Positions 1 through 10,123 of a DNA stretch of 53,223 bases are shown in pieces (the stretch's first letter is position 1; every line of letters starts with the position of its first letter). Below the pieces are notes generated by a model. It saw only the letters and a list, made by a program, of their open reading frames with translations, ran no database searches and was not told where the DNA came from. A program made the translations under genes and the position numbers. The stretch is taken from the NCBI GenBank assembly GCA_003427395.1, contig BFEA01000962.1, positions 150,746 to 203,968 of the forward strand, given 5' to 3'. Origin of the DNA: Chara braunii (lineage: Eukaryota > Streptophyta > Charophyceae > Charales > Characeae).

Positions 1-46
<46 letters not shown>
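1..46. repeat. poly-T tract at the window edge
   Basis: 46 uninterrupted T. It could be the reverse of a retroposon poly-A tail or an assembly-edge homopolymer. Positions 47-416 that follow are pyrimidine-rich and hold no gene I can support. Confidence 0.9.
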
Positions 47-416
47 CGTTTGTCTGTCTTGTTGCCTTGTTGTCGCCGCCTCATTCTTCTGCCTAGTGCT
101 GTTTGTCTGCCCGTCCGCCTCCCTCTTGCCCTCCACCCTTTGTTCTTTACTACAGTCTGTCATCCAAGTACCCTGTTGTGTTTTGACCTCAGCCTTGCCG
201 TCTTGTTCGTCTTGTTGTACTTGTTTTACCGCGGGTCGGTTCGTTCTTTTCGTTTCACGACTTTTGAAAGTTGTAAGTATTCTGTTCTATGGCCATCCTG
301 GGCTGCGGGCTCTTTCCCGGTGTTGTTTATAAGCGCACTCTTCAATGCAACATGTTGTGACGCGGTCGCAGAAGCCACACGATGCATATATAACACACAC
401 ACGCCCACGCACACAC

Positions 417-436
417 AATCAATCAATCAATCAATT

Positions 437-479
<43 letters not shown>

Positions 480-480
480 T

Positions 481-529
<49 letters not shown>

Positions 530-574
530 CAGTCAATCAATCGGTCAGTCAATCAATCAATCAGTGTGTGTGTC
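417..574. repeat. (AATC)n tetranucleotide microsatellite
   Basis: AATC is repeated almost without interruption to about 529, then imperfectly to about 564, where it runs into a short TG stretch. Translating through it gives a meaningless Ile-Asn-Gln-Ser repeat, so the long reading frame here is not a gene. Confidence 0.95.
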
Positions 575-577
575 TAG

Positions 578-1579
578 CAAAAACGGGAAAAAAAAGAAAA
601 AATAAAAAAAATAGTTTTGTTTTTTTCTCATGATTATTATTTTTTTATGGTTCCTTTCATATTTCCATATGTAGGTAAAAAATCAAAGAAACAGGCGCAC
701 CATGATTATCCCACCAGCAATCGGAAAAAAAATGAGGAAAAAAAGTTATCTTTTTTTATTATGTTTTTTTTTATTTTATTAGTTGTGTTTTCGTTTTCTA
801 TTTTTTTTAAATCACTAAGAACATCAGAAAAACAAATGAAAAATATGGGAATGCAGGTTTTTTAAAACCCTACAACCCCATAGTTTTTTTTTCCCGCCTA
901 TAATTTTACAAATTAAAAATTACGGTTTTGTTTTTGCCGCACCTGGGCTCAGCGGTTGGCCCCTGTGGGCATAATCATGGCCGCATGTGGCCAAAAAGCC
1001 TGCGGTCATAACCGTGGGTGATACATAGATAGTCGTTGCTTCACCGGAAATAGCATTCTTCCGAAGGAAGCCTCCATTCGCGGTCACTCATTTGATGCAG
1101 TAATCCATTGGTTGTGAAAAAAGTTGAGCAAAAGAAGGAAAAGGAAAAAAGAAAAAATTGTAAACAAAAAAGTGGAAAGAAGGTCCGTAATTGTGTGTTC
1201 CTTGTTCCTCTCGTCATTAGTCTGGGAGCGAGTTCCTCTCATGGTATGTACGCGCCGATTATACTGCTTGCTGGAGCCAGGGGGGTCCAACTTCTTGAGG
1301 TCATTCACACAAGGAGGCCCTTCCGAAGGAAGCAAGGAGCAAAAACGCACACCAAGCTCTTTATTGTTCTTATTATTATTATAACACAAAGGAAAGTGGA
1401 AAAAAAAAAAAACAAGAGACAACAAATTCAATTAAAAGTTTTCAAAACATGGAAATTGGCCAGAAGGGAAGAAAATGCATCTGCTTGCGAAGTATGTCCT
1501 CAGGCCCGCGAGTCCAGTCGCCTTGCTTCCAACTGTCTTCTTATCTCGCTATTCCCGTTTTACCTGTATGTGTCTGTGT

Positions 1580-1613
<34 letters not shown>

Positions 1614-1630
1614 CTTGGCCCATTCCCTCT
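578..1630. other. non-coding low-complexity interval
   Basis: A/T-rich with many A or T runs (578-930), then mixed sequence, then an imperfect (TG)n tract at about 1568-1613. Reading frames on both strands are low-complexity Lys/Phe or His/Thr runs with no recognisable domain. No gene is supported. Confidence 0.7.
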
Positions 1631-2412
1631 GGGAGATGACAGGGTCCGAGGGGACAGTTGTCTGGAGAACAACCGGTCCTTTCGGCCCATTCGTCCCCCC
1701 GACACCATACACACATGCACCCACATACACAAACACAAACACAACACTTAGTAATCCCGTATAAATTAGCCAGAGTTTCCCTAATTGTGTGTATAGACAC
1801 TCTAACGGGTTGATAGAGATAGGCACTCCGCAGTATCTTGTTGACCACCTTCTAACAAGCATCCGCAGCGAAACCATTTCCCCTCATTGTTGTAATCACC
1901 TTCTTAATTTCCTTCGTCGTGTCCTTGGGTCTGGAGCAGAGTAGAAGGATCTGCACCACCTAAACTGTGATGATCGACAGCGACTGATTGGATCTGTATT
2001 TTATGAACGTGCAGGGAGATGACAGGGTCCGAGGGGACGGTTGTCTGGAGAACAATTGGCCCTTCCAGCCCAGTCGTTCCCCGGACACCATACACACATG
2101 CACCCACATACACAAACACAAACACAACACTTAGTAAGTAATCCCGTATAGATTAGCCAGAGCTTCCCTAACCGTATGTACGGACACTCTACCGGGTTGG
2201 TAGAGATAGGCATTCCGCAGTATCTTGTTGACCACCTTCCAGCAACCATCCGCAGCGAAACCATTTCCCCTCATTGTTGTAATCACCTTCTTAATTTTCC
2301 TCATCGTGTCCTCGGGTCTGGAAAAGAGTAGAAGGATTTGCACCACCTAAACTGTGATGATCGGCGGCGACTGATTGAAGCTCTTGTTGGATCTGTATTT
2401 TATGAACATGCA
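1631..2412 (-). repeat. tandem duplication of a retroelement 3' segment
   Basis: Two direct copies, 1631-2013 and 2014-2412. Each begins GGGAGATGACAGGGTCCGAG, passes a CA-rich stretch and ends near TTTTATGAAC. On the minus strand the unit encodes the segment just after the RT domain, including the residues WSTRYCG in an alternative frame of both copies. The copies differ by substitutions and by an extra stretch of about 18 bases near 2380 in the second. The unit is therefore a local duplication of the end of the adjacent minus-strand element. Confidence 0.85.
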
Positions 2413-3333
2413 GGGAGTAAAGGCCAACCCCATATATTTGTCATGTCTGGTGGTCATGTAGGAACCCGTAAGCTGGGACGTGATCATGATAGTCATGCTG
2501 AGGAAGTTGGTCATGCAACCTAGCCCATCCTCAGTCAACTCCGTGTTCTCCTTGATCTCTATGTATTCCTCCGGGTAAATCCAGCAGGGATCATTCGCTT
2601 GCCCCTCCTCCCTCTTTTGCAGGAAAATCTTGATGATGACGTTGTTGATTGCACTCAGGTCGTCAATGTACTTGAAAGTGATTTCGAAGCACAGGACTAG
2701 GTGAGCATTCCTTGTGTCCCCCAGTCTCATCATGGTGCAGTACTCGTACTTGAAAAAATAAATGTCACACCACATTGGGGAGCATGCCAGCCCCATGGGA
2801 GTGCCCTTAACTTGCCTCCACACGTAATCGCCCATGCATAACACGCTATTGGCGATGCACCATTCTGTGAGCCAGGAGACATCCTCCTCGGAGTCCGTGA
2901 ATAGCAGTGAGCCCATCTCATCCGGCTGCTCAGCGTTCGTCCATGATGGTCAGAAACTGCTATTCCCCCTGACTTTAACTCAAATAGTATGGCTAGAGTT
3001 TCTCTCCCTTCGTACATGTATTGCACACTGCACAAAGAACCTGATCACCATGGGAAGATTGTCATCCGAGATGTCCGTGGGAATCGTCTAAAAGCACCTG
3101 GTGATGCCAGTCGTAAAGACGGAGTAGATCTCCCTCGGCAGATTCACAGAGAACTCCCCTACGGAGGATATGGCCCATAATAGGTTCGGCTTGACCCCAT
3201 GCCGCTCCTCCCCCTCCAGAATTCTCTCCTGACAAAACGTCGGCAGCAGTGGAAGAAGGAAAAAGGCAGGCGCAGTCTCGCGCAAACCTCCGTTGCAGGG
3301 GAGATGATTGTGTTTGTCATGTTCGTGATCCAA
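2131..3333 (-). pseudogene. YIDD reverse transcriptase, Penelope-like or related, decayed
   Basis: On the minus strand three successive frames join into one RT. The first (about 3333-3088) holds a motif-A-like stretch reading GITRCF and then a stretch with DDNLPM. The second (2916-2347) holds KGTPMGLACSP (motif B), FKYIDDL (motif C, both Asp present), FLSMTI and a Tyr/Asn-rich end with YRSN. The third (2346-2131) holds RPEDTMRKIKKVI and MRGNGF. From memory these blocks in this order resemble RTs of algal Penelope-like or unclassified elements, not plant LINEs or Ty3/gypsy. Where motif A should have Asp I read Gly (TTGITRCF), which would inactivate it. At least two frameshifts are needed, so this is a relic. 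I see no GIY-YIG nuclease. The exact class is uncertain. Confidence 0.65.
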
Positions 3334-3499
3334 TGGAACGCACCTTTGCGTGCCTTAAATACTGTCATGAGCTACGGGAGCGTCGCCGGTGCGACAAGGA
3401 GAGCAGGCATAGTAGAGAGTATGCCCCGTATGTGTGAGATGATCGATGTTTGAGGTGCATTGATGCTTGCGAATTCAGGTCCGGAAAGTCTCAGAAAGG

Positions 3500-4267
3500 C
3501 CAGTTTTTGCATGAAATTCTTGCATACGAAAGTTGGAGTGCAGGGCGCTTTCTATGTTAGAGAGATGAGAAAACGGCTGGTAATGAACTCCAGTTCCTAT
3601 TTGACAGTTGTATGCTCAAATAGTTTTGCAGCAAAGTGCCTATGTGCTACTTGGTACTTTTTCATCCTTTCCTTCGCCTTCTTCATGACGATCCTCCGTA
3701 GGAACGACTGAATGGAACTCGTGAGCTCGCGCAGTTCCATCACAAGTGCAAAGAGTCTGTCCAAAAAAATTTCCAGCTCATTCATTACCCCATCCACGTT
3801 TTGAGCCATGCACGGGATATGGTTGAGACCGGAGTTGATAATGCCTTGTAGTAGCGGGTTGTCAGTGATTGATGAATCGAAAGTGATGACGTGTGTATAT
3901 CCTTCGTTTAGGATTAGCTCGATTGATCAGTTGCTTCGCATGTCCGCGTATCTCCATGATCTGCATGGCAGCATGGGCACTGCTCTGGATCATAACTCTC
4001 CATCCACTGTGAAATGTTGAAGTCACAAAACACTTCCGCAGGTCTGCACAACTTGAAGGCGATGTTGTTGTTAAAGGTCCAATCGATCCTGCTGCGTTCT
4101 AACCATGTCGTTGTCTCATCCCCAATCACTCTACTAAGAACTTCATTCACAGTCCTTTTGATGGATAGTGATTCAATCACTCGGTCGGTATACCTTAGGT
4201 GCAGAAAGCCATCACATTCAGACCTTTGCCTCTTCCTAGACTTCTTGTCTCTCGGTAGAGTGATCAT
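3500..4267 (-). pseudogene. probable N-terminal part of the same RT element
   Basis: Two minus-strand open stretches lie directly upstream of the RT in the same orientation. 4267-3914 starts MITLPRDKKSRKR and contains CPCCHAD, a possible metal-binding Cys/His cluster. 3809-3597 starts MAQNVDGVMNELE and looks helical or coiled-coil, ending in a Lys-rich segment. They are separated by stops and frameshifts. Assignment to the RT element rests on order, strand and spacing only. I recognise no named domain. Confidence 0.4.
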
Positions 4268-4377
4268 CTATCCTAGGGTGTTCATGCTGCGTCTTGGATC
4301 CTGCGCTTGAAGGTCACAAGTACAAGATATGGAGTGTGCCTGGCGGGACGGTAATTACGACATAGGCGTAGTGATAT

Positions 4378-4439
4378 GTGAAAAAAAATGAAGAAAAACA
4401 AAAAGGAAAACAAAAAAAGGAAAAAAACTTCAAAAAAGG

Positions 4440-4475
<36 letters not shown>

Positions 4476-4510
4476 AGAGAGAAACGAAGAGAGGAAAAAG
4501 GAAGTAGAAC

Positions 4511-4589
<79 letters not shown>

Positions 4590-4590
4590 T
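4378..4590. repeat. poly-A plus (GA)n low-complexity block
   Basis: A-rich start, an uninterrupted A run at about 4441-4471, then (GA)n at about 4514-4588. It interrupts the minus-strand retroelement. The Lys/Arg/Glu-rich frame across it is an artefact. 4590-5165 beyond it is GC-richer and shows no recognisable coding sequence. Confidence 0.9.
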
Positions 4591-5169
4591 AAGCCTCCAC
4601 TACTGCCGAATCGTGGGGCTAATCATGCCCTCGTAGGGCGTTTGCTAGAGGAGGCAGCACCAGTTCTTCCTCCGCCCCTATTCCCGATGTTCTTTTTCTT
4701 CCTCTTTCCTCATTGGGTAAGCGTCGATTGTGCGGAAGTTTCGGGTGAGAGGTAGATGACCAGTGGAGAGGTGAGACCCCTGATTACCATCAAAGGGCGT
4801 TGAGGGGAAGGGAGTGGGGAGGGGAAAACCAGAATCCGTGTCGCCGGAGGTGGTGTAGGTCGACGCTCCTCAGTCGGTGAATCTTCAACCCGTCAGCCGT
4901 TAAGTTGAGCTACGCCCTCCGTTCACCCTATCCCGCCATCCACCACAGCAGGTTGCCGAGGAGGAGGAGATGAAGGAGGGGGAGAAAAAGCATTGGCCCC
5001 TGGTGGAGCCCTCAAGAAATAGAGTGTGGTCTGGCTCGGTATCTGCACACCCCCACCCCTCTTCGATGCCGCCGTCCGTGGTGAGCTTAGTGACATCCTC
5101 ATTGATTTCTCGGGAATCCGTGTGTGGAGTATAATGTGTGCAAGCGCCGCAAGGATTGGGTAGTTCCTG

Positions 5170-5775
5170 TCACTTCCTGAGTCGATCCTCTTTTAGTATG
5201 CCCTCCGCATTCAGCGTTGTATCCCCCTCGAGATCCCTCACGTATCCCATCATCAGATCCCTGAGAAAGTGAAAGCTAATGGTCGCGAGCACCCCAGCCC
5301 TCAACGTGGTCCTAAGGTAATGAATGAGCATTGATGTCCTTATTTTGATTGTGGACATGTCCGATAACAGGACGTCCAGATGTGTGAGTAAGTACCAGAT
5401 GGCATGGTCGAACCTTAGCGGGGTATCACCGCAATCCTTGCTTTTTTCCTTCTTGCATTTGCATTTCAAATATGGCCTCCCTACACTCCATGTCTTCCTC
5501 ACGCTCCTAAGATCCAGCTTATCCTGCTGCCTAATGCCTTTCTGCCACATCCAAGAGCTTGTCTCCCCACATTTGTCGGGATCCAAAGCGCACATGGGTG
5601 GGAACATTGAATCCTGAGGGTCCAACGGACTAACCCTACCGCAGTACTTCAGCTTCCCTTTCAATATTTGTGCTCTACATTCCTTAACATGTGCGTCAGT
5701 GACATTTCCCAGAAACTGGAGCGCCCTGATGGAGATTGGTGCAACATGATTGAAGGTATCCATCTTCCATATCAC
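5170..5775 (-). CDS. unrecognised minus-strand ORF, possibly retroelement N-terminus
   Basis: 201 codons open from ATG at 5775 to the stop at 5170. The middle holds a basic Cys pattern (KCKCKKEKSKDC). The C-terminal half is hydrophobic and helical (WYLLTHLDVLLSDM) and ends in a Lys/Arg-rich tail. I recognise no family. It lies on the same strand and upstream of the YIDD RT, separated by the poly-A/GA block, so it may be the 5' coding part of that element. Codon content looks protein-like rather than low-complexity. It could also be an independent fragment. No promoter, intron or poly-A signal is evident. Confidence 0.35.
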   Translation of the reverse strand: MIWKMDTFNHVAPISIRALQFLGNVTDAHVKECRAQILKGKLKYCGRVSPLDPQDSMFPPMCALDPDKCGETSSWMWQKGIRQQDKLDLRSVRKTWSVGRPYLKCKCKKEKSKDCGDTPLRFDHAIWYLLTHLDVLLSDMSTIKIRTSMLIHYLRTTLRAGVLATISFHFLRDLMMGYVRDLEGDTTLNAEGILKEDRLRK

Positions 5776-6531
5776 ATGCCCAAAAACCAGTCACTGTGAA
5801 CGTGTGCTCGACCCAATATGTGGAAGCAGAAGGTGCAAATGTCGTGTACTGGTCGCATTCTGAAGCATCTCTCCCTCTCTTGTTGGAAGTGAGGGGAGAA
5901 TCATGGATGGTGGTCGTGATGGAAGATCGGATTGTCGTGCAGCAGATGTACATGGCCGTTGGAATCCACATTTCACCTTTCGTGGGATTGCCCAACATCC
6001 AAAAGAAGTAGGGACTGGTGGGATCAGCTTTGGAAAAAAAATATATGTGCGGGATTAGAAATGGGATAGAAGTTTAGCTCTTTTGGGCATTATCCTCGAC
6101 GATCTGCCGATTACAAAAGGATGTGCGTATGTGGTGCAAGTGTGCAGGGCAATCATTTGCTCTGTCATTTGGGACTGTCGAAACAAGGCAACGTTTCAAG
6201 GCAAAGGCACGTCAGATACTGAGAATAATTGATGCTATTCATACTCATACAGTATCTAAACGCAGATTGGAACAGGAAAAGATGTGAAGGTCATAGAGAC
6301 AGTACGAATTGTAGATGGTTTTTGAGAGTCTGGGGTCAGGGAAAGACATCAAAGTGGTTAGTGAATGTTGACAAACCAAATAGGGGTAGTTTTATAGGGT
6401 GTTAGAAGAGAAGAGGGCTCCAGATAATGGTTCATGGTGTTAGAAGAGCAGAGGGCTCCAGATAATGGTTCACAGATCTTGAGAGGTCACTAGCTGCATC
6501 TTTGGGAAAGTCGTCTATGGACAGATCTAAG
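5776..6531. other. non-coding interval with a 38-bp tandem repeat
   Basis: No gene is supported. At 6398-6435 and 6436-6473 a 38-bp unit starting GGTGTTAGAAGAG is repeated with one or two differences. Confidence 0.7.
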
Positions 6532-6607
6532 CACAGACATGTGGGAGTAGCACAGACTTGTGGGAGTAGCAAAGACTTGTGGGAGTAGCACAGACATGTG
6601 GGAGTAT
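6532..6607. repeat. four tandem copies of a 19-bp unit
   Basis: Units 6532-6550, 6551-6569, 6570-6588 and 6589-6607, consensus CACAGACATGTGGGAGTAG, each with 0-2 changes. The array abuts the 5' truncation point of LINE A1, whose homology with A2 starts at about 6605. Confidence 0.9.
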
Positions 6608-7312
6608 TACCAGGACGTATGGGAAGCTGGGGAAATGGGGGAAATTGTAGGGAAAGGGGTGTTTTCTCTCCTATACAAAAAAGGTGATAAAATGAATATC
6701 AGGAATTACATGCCTATTACACTGCTCACTGTGATGTACAAAATGCTTTTCAAAGCACTGGCTGACCGAACGGCAACGATTTTGGAAGAGGTCATATACC
6801 CGGCCCAAACAGGATTCATGACCAACAGGAATATACAGGAAAACATCTTGCTGGTTAATGACGTGGTCCAACTAGCGCAACGGAATCGGGCAAATGCGAC
6901 CATTATTTTCATTGATTTCGAAGAAGCTTATGATCATGTGGATTGGGACTTCCTTGACAAATGTTTGGAGAGAATGGACTTTGAACCTGTGTTTCGGTGC
7001 TGGGTTAAGATCCTTCACCGAAGTGTCACTACCTGTGTTCAGGTTAATGAGTCAGTGGCACCGTCATTTGAACTACAACGATCCGTGAGGCAAGGGGACC
7101 CCATCGCCCCATACCTCTTCCTAGTAATAATGAAAGCATTATCAACTAACCTGAGGAAAAATAAAGACCTTACACGCATTAGGATATCCAATATCCCGAA
7201 GGAAGCAATACCCATTTGTTCCCTATTCGCAGACGACCTTACTATTATGGTGGAAGCGACAGAATCCAACATGCAGCAACTCATGAACAAGTATGTCTGC
7301 TGCCCGATATGA
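6560..7312 (+). CDS. LINE A1 reverse transcriptase domain, open frame
   Basis: 250 codons in one frame. The first 15 or so residues come from the 19-bp repeat array and are not LINE. LINE homology begins near YYQDVW. Motifs are all present: LLYKKGDKMNIRNY and PITLL (RT-0/1), GFMTNRNIQENIL (RT-2), FIDFEEAYDHVDW (motif A, catalytic Asp), SVRQGDPIAPYLF (motif B) and CSLFADDLTIMV (motif C, the FADD box). This is the best preserved RT in the window, with all three catalytic Asp retained. The frame ends by shift near 7310, before the thumb. Without endonuclease and ORF1 it cannot mobilise itself. Whether it is transcribed cannot be told. Confidence 0.85.
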   Translation: MGVAKTCGSSTDMWEYYQDVWEAGEMGEIVGKGVFSLLYKKGDKMNIRNYMPITLLTVMYKMLFKALADRTATILEEVIYPAQTGFMTNRNIQENILLVNDVVQLAQRNRANATIIFIDFEEAYDHVDWDFLDKCLERMDFEPVFRCWVKILHRSVTTCVQVNESVAPSFELQRSVRQGDPIAPYLFLVIMKALSTNLRKNKDLTRIRISNIPKEAIPICSLFADDLTIMVEATESNMQQLMNKYVCCPI

Positions 7313-9560
7313 CGGTGAACTGGGGACAAAAAATAGTGGGATGGTGGATGCACCATCAGGGGGGGAGACCCCCGGAGAACCCGCGAATCACATGGTTCCC
7401 CCACGACGACCCCCTGAGAGTTTTGGGGGCACTAATGACTGCCAGTGGAAAGCCAACAACCAATGATGAATGGTTGGCCGAACCGGCGAATGTCAAGTTT
7501 GAAAAGTGAAATAATAAACACACATCGATTTTCGGGAGAGCATTGATCATCAACAATGTAATTCTGGCCACACTCTGGTATAAGGCCATCTTATGGCCTA
7601 TGAGGAATGGGGGGCTCAAAGCATTAAAACAACAGCTGGCGGCCTTCCTTTGGAGAGGCGACAGTAACACTCCCCACGCCATAAGTCGAGTGGCGTGAGA
7701 CAGTGATCCAGCCTAAGAACAGGGGAGGACTAGGAATTGTGGATCCGGCCACACAATTCCACGCCCTCACGATCCGCTAGATTCAGCATATTATCTTCTC
7801 ACCCTCATCCCCATGGGTGCCTTTAACCCTGGCCCAACTTTCAGACCTGGCCCCGGAACCCCCCCCAGAGATTGACCCCCGGGTATGGCTAGAGGACAGG
7901 TACTGGAGGCTGCCTAGGAAGTACAGAAACGGGGACCCTTCTGATAAACATTGGGTAGGCCTTTTACGTACTTGGAGGAAACTTCCCCCCCCCCGACCGC
8001 CCTGCGTCAGAAAGGTGGGAAGAAATATTCAGGCAATCCCTCTTTGGCAACCGGCTAATAACAGACCCCGAAGGACGAGTACGGTGCATTTCGGACACTC
8101 CATGGAAGGGATGGGTGAAACACGAGGTACGGAGAGTTGGGGATTTATGGGATCAGGAGGCAAAGAGTTGGAAGAGCACGGGGCAGATGCGAGTATGGCT
8201 GCGGTACTGCCATCTCACAGAAAACGCACTAAACGAACTTATTGATAGTTTTCTCCTCCACTGGTATACCACCCTCAAAAAAGGTCCCTGCATTAAAGAG
8301 GGAGATTTGGTGGGGCTGCCCGATCATAACATGGAAGTGGGGTGGGTGCACTTGACGGATCCAACCCAGGTACTCGTAGAGATATGTTCCATACAGAAGA
8401 ATGATGAGATACAATGGAACAAACAACCCTTCGTATGGAAGGACTGAAAATGAGTCTTTCGTATCAGGATCATCGAGGAAGGAGGTCGCCAAAAAGTGTA
8501 TCGCCCAATGATCCCGATCGAGGACCTCCCCCAAGACCCCGATGAGTGGAAATGGACCCAAGGTACCAGGACTGGAAAGGGGGGGGCGGACATGCGGTCA
8601 CTACACAACCTTAAATCTAAGTCTGCCTACCGTATGCTCAAACCTAAAAGGGGACTGCGAGAGCGTGTGGAAGACAGATGGTACCGCCATCTTTATATCG
8701 ACCGTAGTCTGTTCAAGCCCATTCGTTGGTTTGCACAGTATAGCTGTAGTCCCGCCAAAATCTCTGCCCTCCAGTGGCAAATAGAGCACAGATGTTTGCG
8801 TACCAACGACTGGCTGATAGACCACATCTGCCTGGAACAACAAGGAAAGGCGCTGCCATAGTGTCGTAAATGCCTCCAGAGCTACCCTGGGAAGAGGCGG
8901 GCTGAAACGATTGAACACATCTTTCTTCAGTGCCCTACGTCAGTACTTCTGTGGAGAACCAGGGATAGGCTCTGGAGACATATTGTACCCGGCGCGGAGT
9001 GGCCATGGGATTGGAGGGCTATACTTCTGGGGTACTACCCGCAAATTCAGGGGAATACCTTTGAAGAGAACATGTTCAACCTGGGAAGAAGGAGCGTCTT
9101 ATGGACCATATCGTGAAAAAGATGTATCTTGGAGATGGAAGGGGCGCGGGTAGAGGAGGGAGAAGCTATGGAACAGATCAGGACATTGTTCCAACATGGA
9201 ATTCCGACCCAATTGAAGGCTGTGAAAGACAAGCTCGACCAAATGCGCAACTGGGGGGACATCAACAAAACTATTTCCTGCTTCGGCAAGAACTGGCTGG
9301 GAAGGGAAAGGGAGGGATGGGTGGCCGAGGTAAAATGGTCTGGGAGCAATCAGCCTGAGAAGGATCCACAGGGGGAACCCGGGATAGAGCTAGAAAGGGA
9401 TTACAGGCTGACCTTCCATGATTGGATCAAAGTGGGCCCTGGCGAATCATTGAGGGCAGCCCAGGACTTCGCTGACCCCTTCCCCCCCCCCCCCACTCTC
9501 CCTGACAGAAGCCCTGCCGCCTGCATGATCCACGGGATCTAGCAGGTAGCAGGTCTGCTT
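6605..9560 (+). mobile_element. LINE (non-LTR retrotransposon) family A, copy A1, 5'-truncated
   Basis: Parts in order are the RT domain, a thumb/connection region, a C-terminal CxxC...HxxxxC finger and a Glu/Lys-rich tail. The endonuclease and ORF1 are missing at the 5' end, which is the usual result of incomplete target-primed reverse transcription. The protein segments match copy A2 (27.3-31.7 kb) and tail A3 (33.8-34.3 kb) block by block. Several frameshifts and stops follow the RT, so it is not active. There is no clean poly-A immediately at 9560. Confidence 0.88.
7313..9542 (+). pseudogene. LINE A1 C-terminal region with zinc-finger, frameshifted
   Basis: Read through several frames, this continues the LINE ORF2. 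7330-7510 gives PLRVLGALMTASGKP, followed by SIFGRALIINNVI. 7817-8245 and 8115-8447 cover a Pro/Trp-rich middle region. 8496-8861 gives ISALQWQIEHRC. Just past a TAG near 8859 is a finger with CRKC and then ETIEHIFLQCP, the typical end of plant LINE ORF2 (zf-RVT). The tail 9129-9542 includes NWLGREREGWVAEVKW. At least four frameshifts or stops are visible. The same blocks occur in A2 and A3. Confidence 0.8.
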
Positions 9561-9789
9561 TTTAGCTAGACTGATACAATTGGCGCCTTCTCAGTTCAGT
9601 GTGTTTTTTGTTGATCCAGCCTTTTTCAAACACATATGTTGCAGGATACCAGACATAATAGGCGCCATGAGGATAGTAGGTGGACGACAGAGGCTAGGGG
9701 ATGGAGGGAGATTCCACTGGTGCCCCCCGGTGGCCCCCCCCAATACCCGAACCTACTGCATGTTAGGTACGGAAGAGCAGATTGGATAT

Positions 9790-10088
9790 GGGACGCTGGA
9801 CCCGGTTTCCAGCACAATGGTGTCAGTCCCATTGATGTATTGTTTGGCAAAGATGTATTTAAGGGACGCTGGACCCGGTTTCCAGCAGGTGTTGCTCCCC
9901 ACCAGTAGATGGAGCGGCCCGCTAGACAAAGCCTCAATCCCGGTGGTTCTCTTACCACCACCAGGATAGAGGTCACAAGGGCCTTTAAAAATAAATAAAT
10001 AAATAAATTAAAAAAAAAAAAAAAAACCAACAACAACAACGGTGGTTCTCTTACCACCACCAGGATAGAGGTCTTGCACAAGGGCCTT

Positions 10089-10121
<33 letters not shown>
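9790..10121 (+). mobile_element. SINE-like polyadenylated retroposon, composite copy C
   Basis: The 5' box GGGACGCTGGACCCGGTTTC occurs twice, 73 bp apart (9790 and 9863). The second is followed by the family block AGCAGGTGTTGCTCCCCACC. A segment with hairpin GGTGGT-TCTCTT-ACCACC occurs twice (9942 and 10041, 99 bp apart), each ending in GGGCCTT plus A-rich sequence: A/TAAA repeats to about 10026, then poly-A 10090-10121. It reads as a partial dimer or a nested insertion of the same family seen at 12054 and 32858. Confidence 0.7.

Positions 10122-10123
<2 letters not shown>

Noticed and set aside
50-577. 175-codon open frame
   Set aside because: Its C-terminal half is a translation of the AATC microsatellite and the rest is pyrimidine-rich sequence without a domain.
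944-1010. tRNA-like D-arm sequence (GGGCTCAGCGGTTGGCCC)
   Set aside because: No anticodon arm or T arm follows in register, and there is no B box.
4378-4755. 125-codon Lys/Arg/Glu-rich frame
   Set aside because: Generated by poly-A and (GA)n.
6532-6607. CRISPR-like regular repeats
   Set aside because: The 19-bp units are directly adjacent with no spacers, and the genome is eukaryotic.
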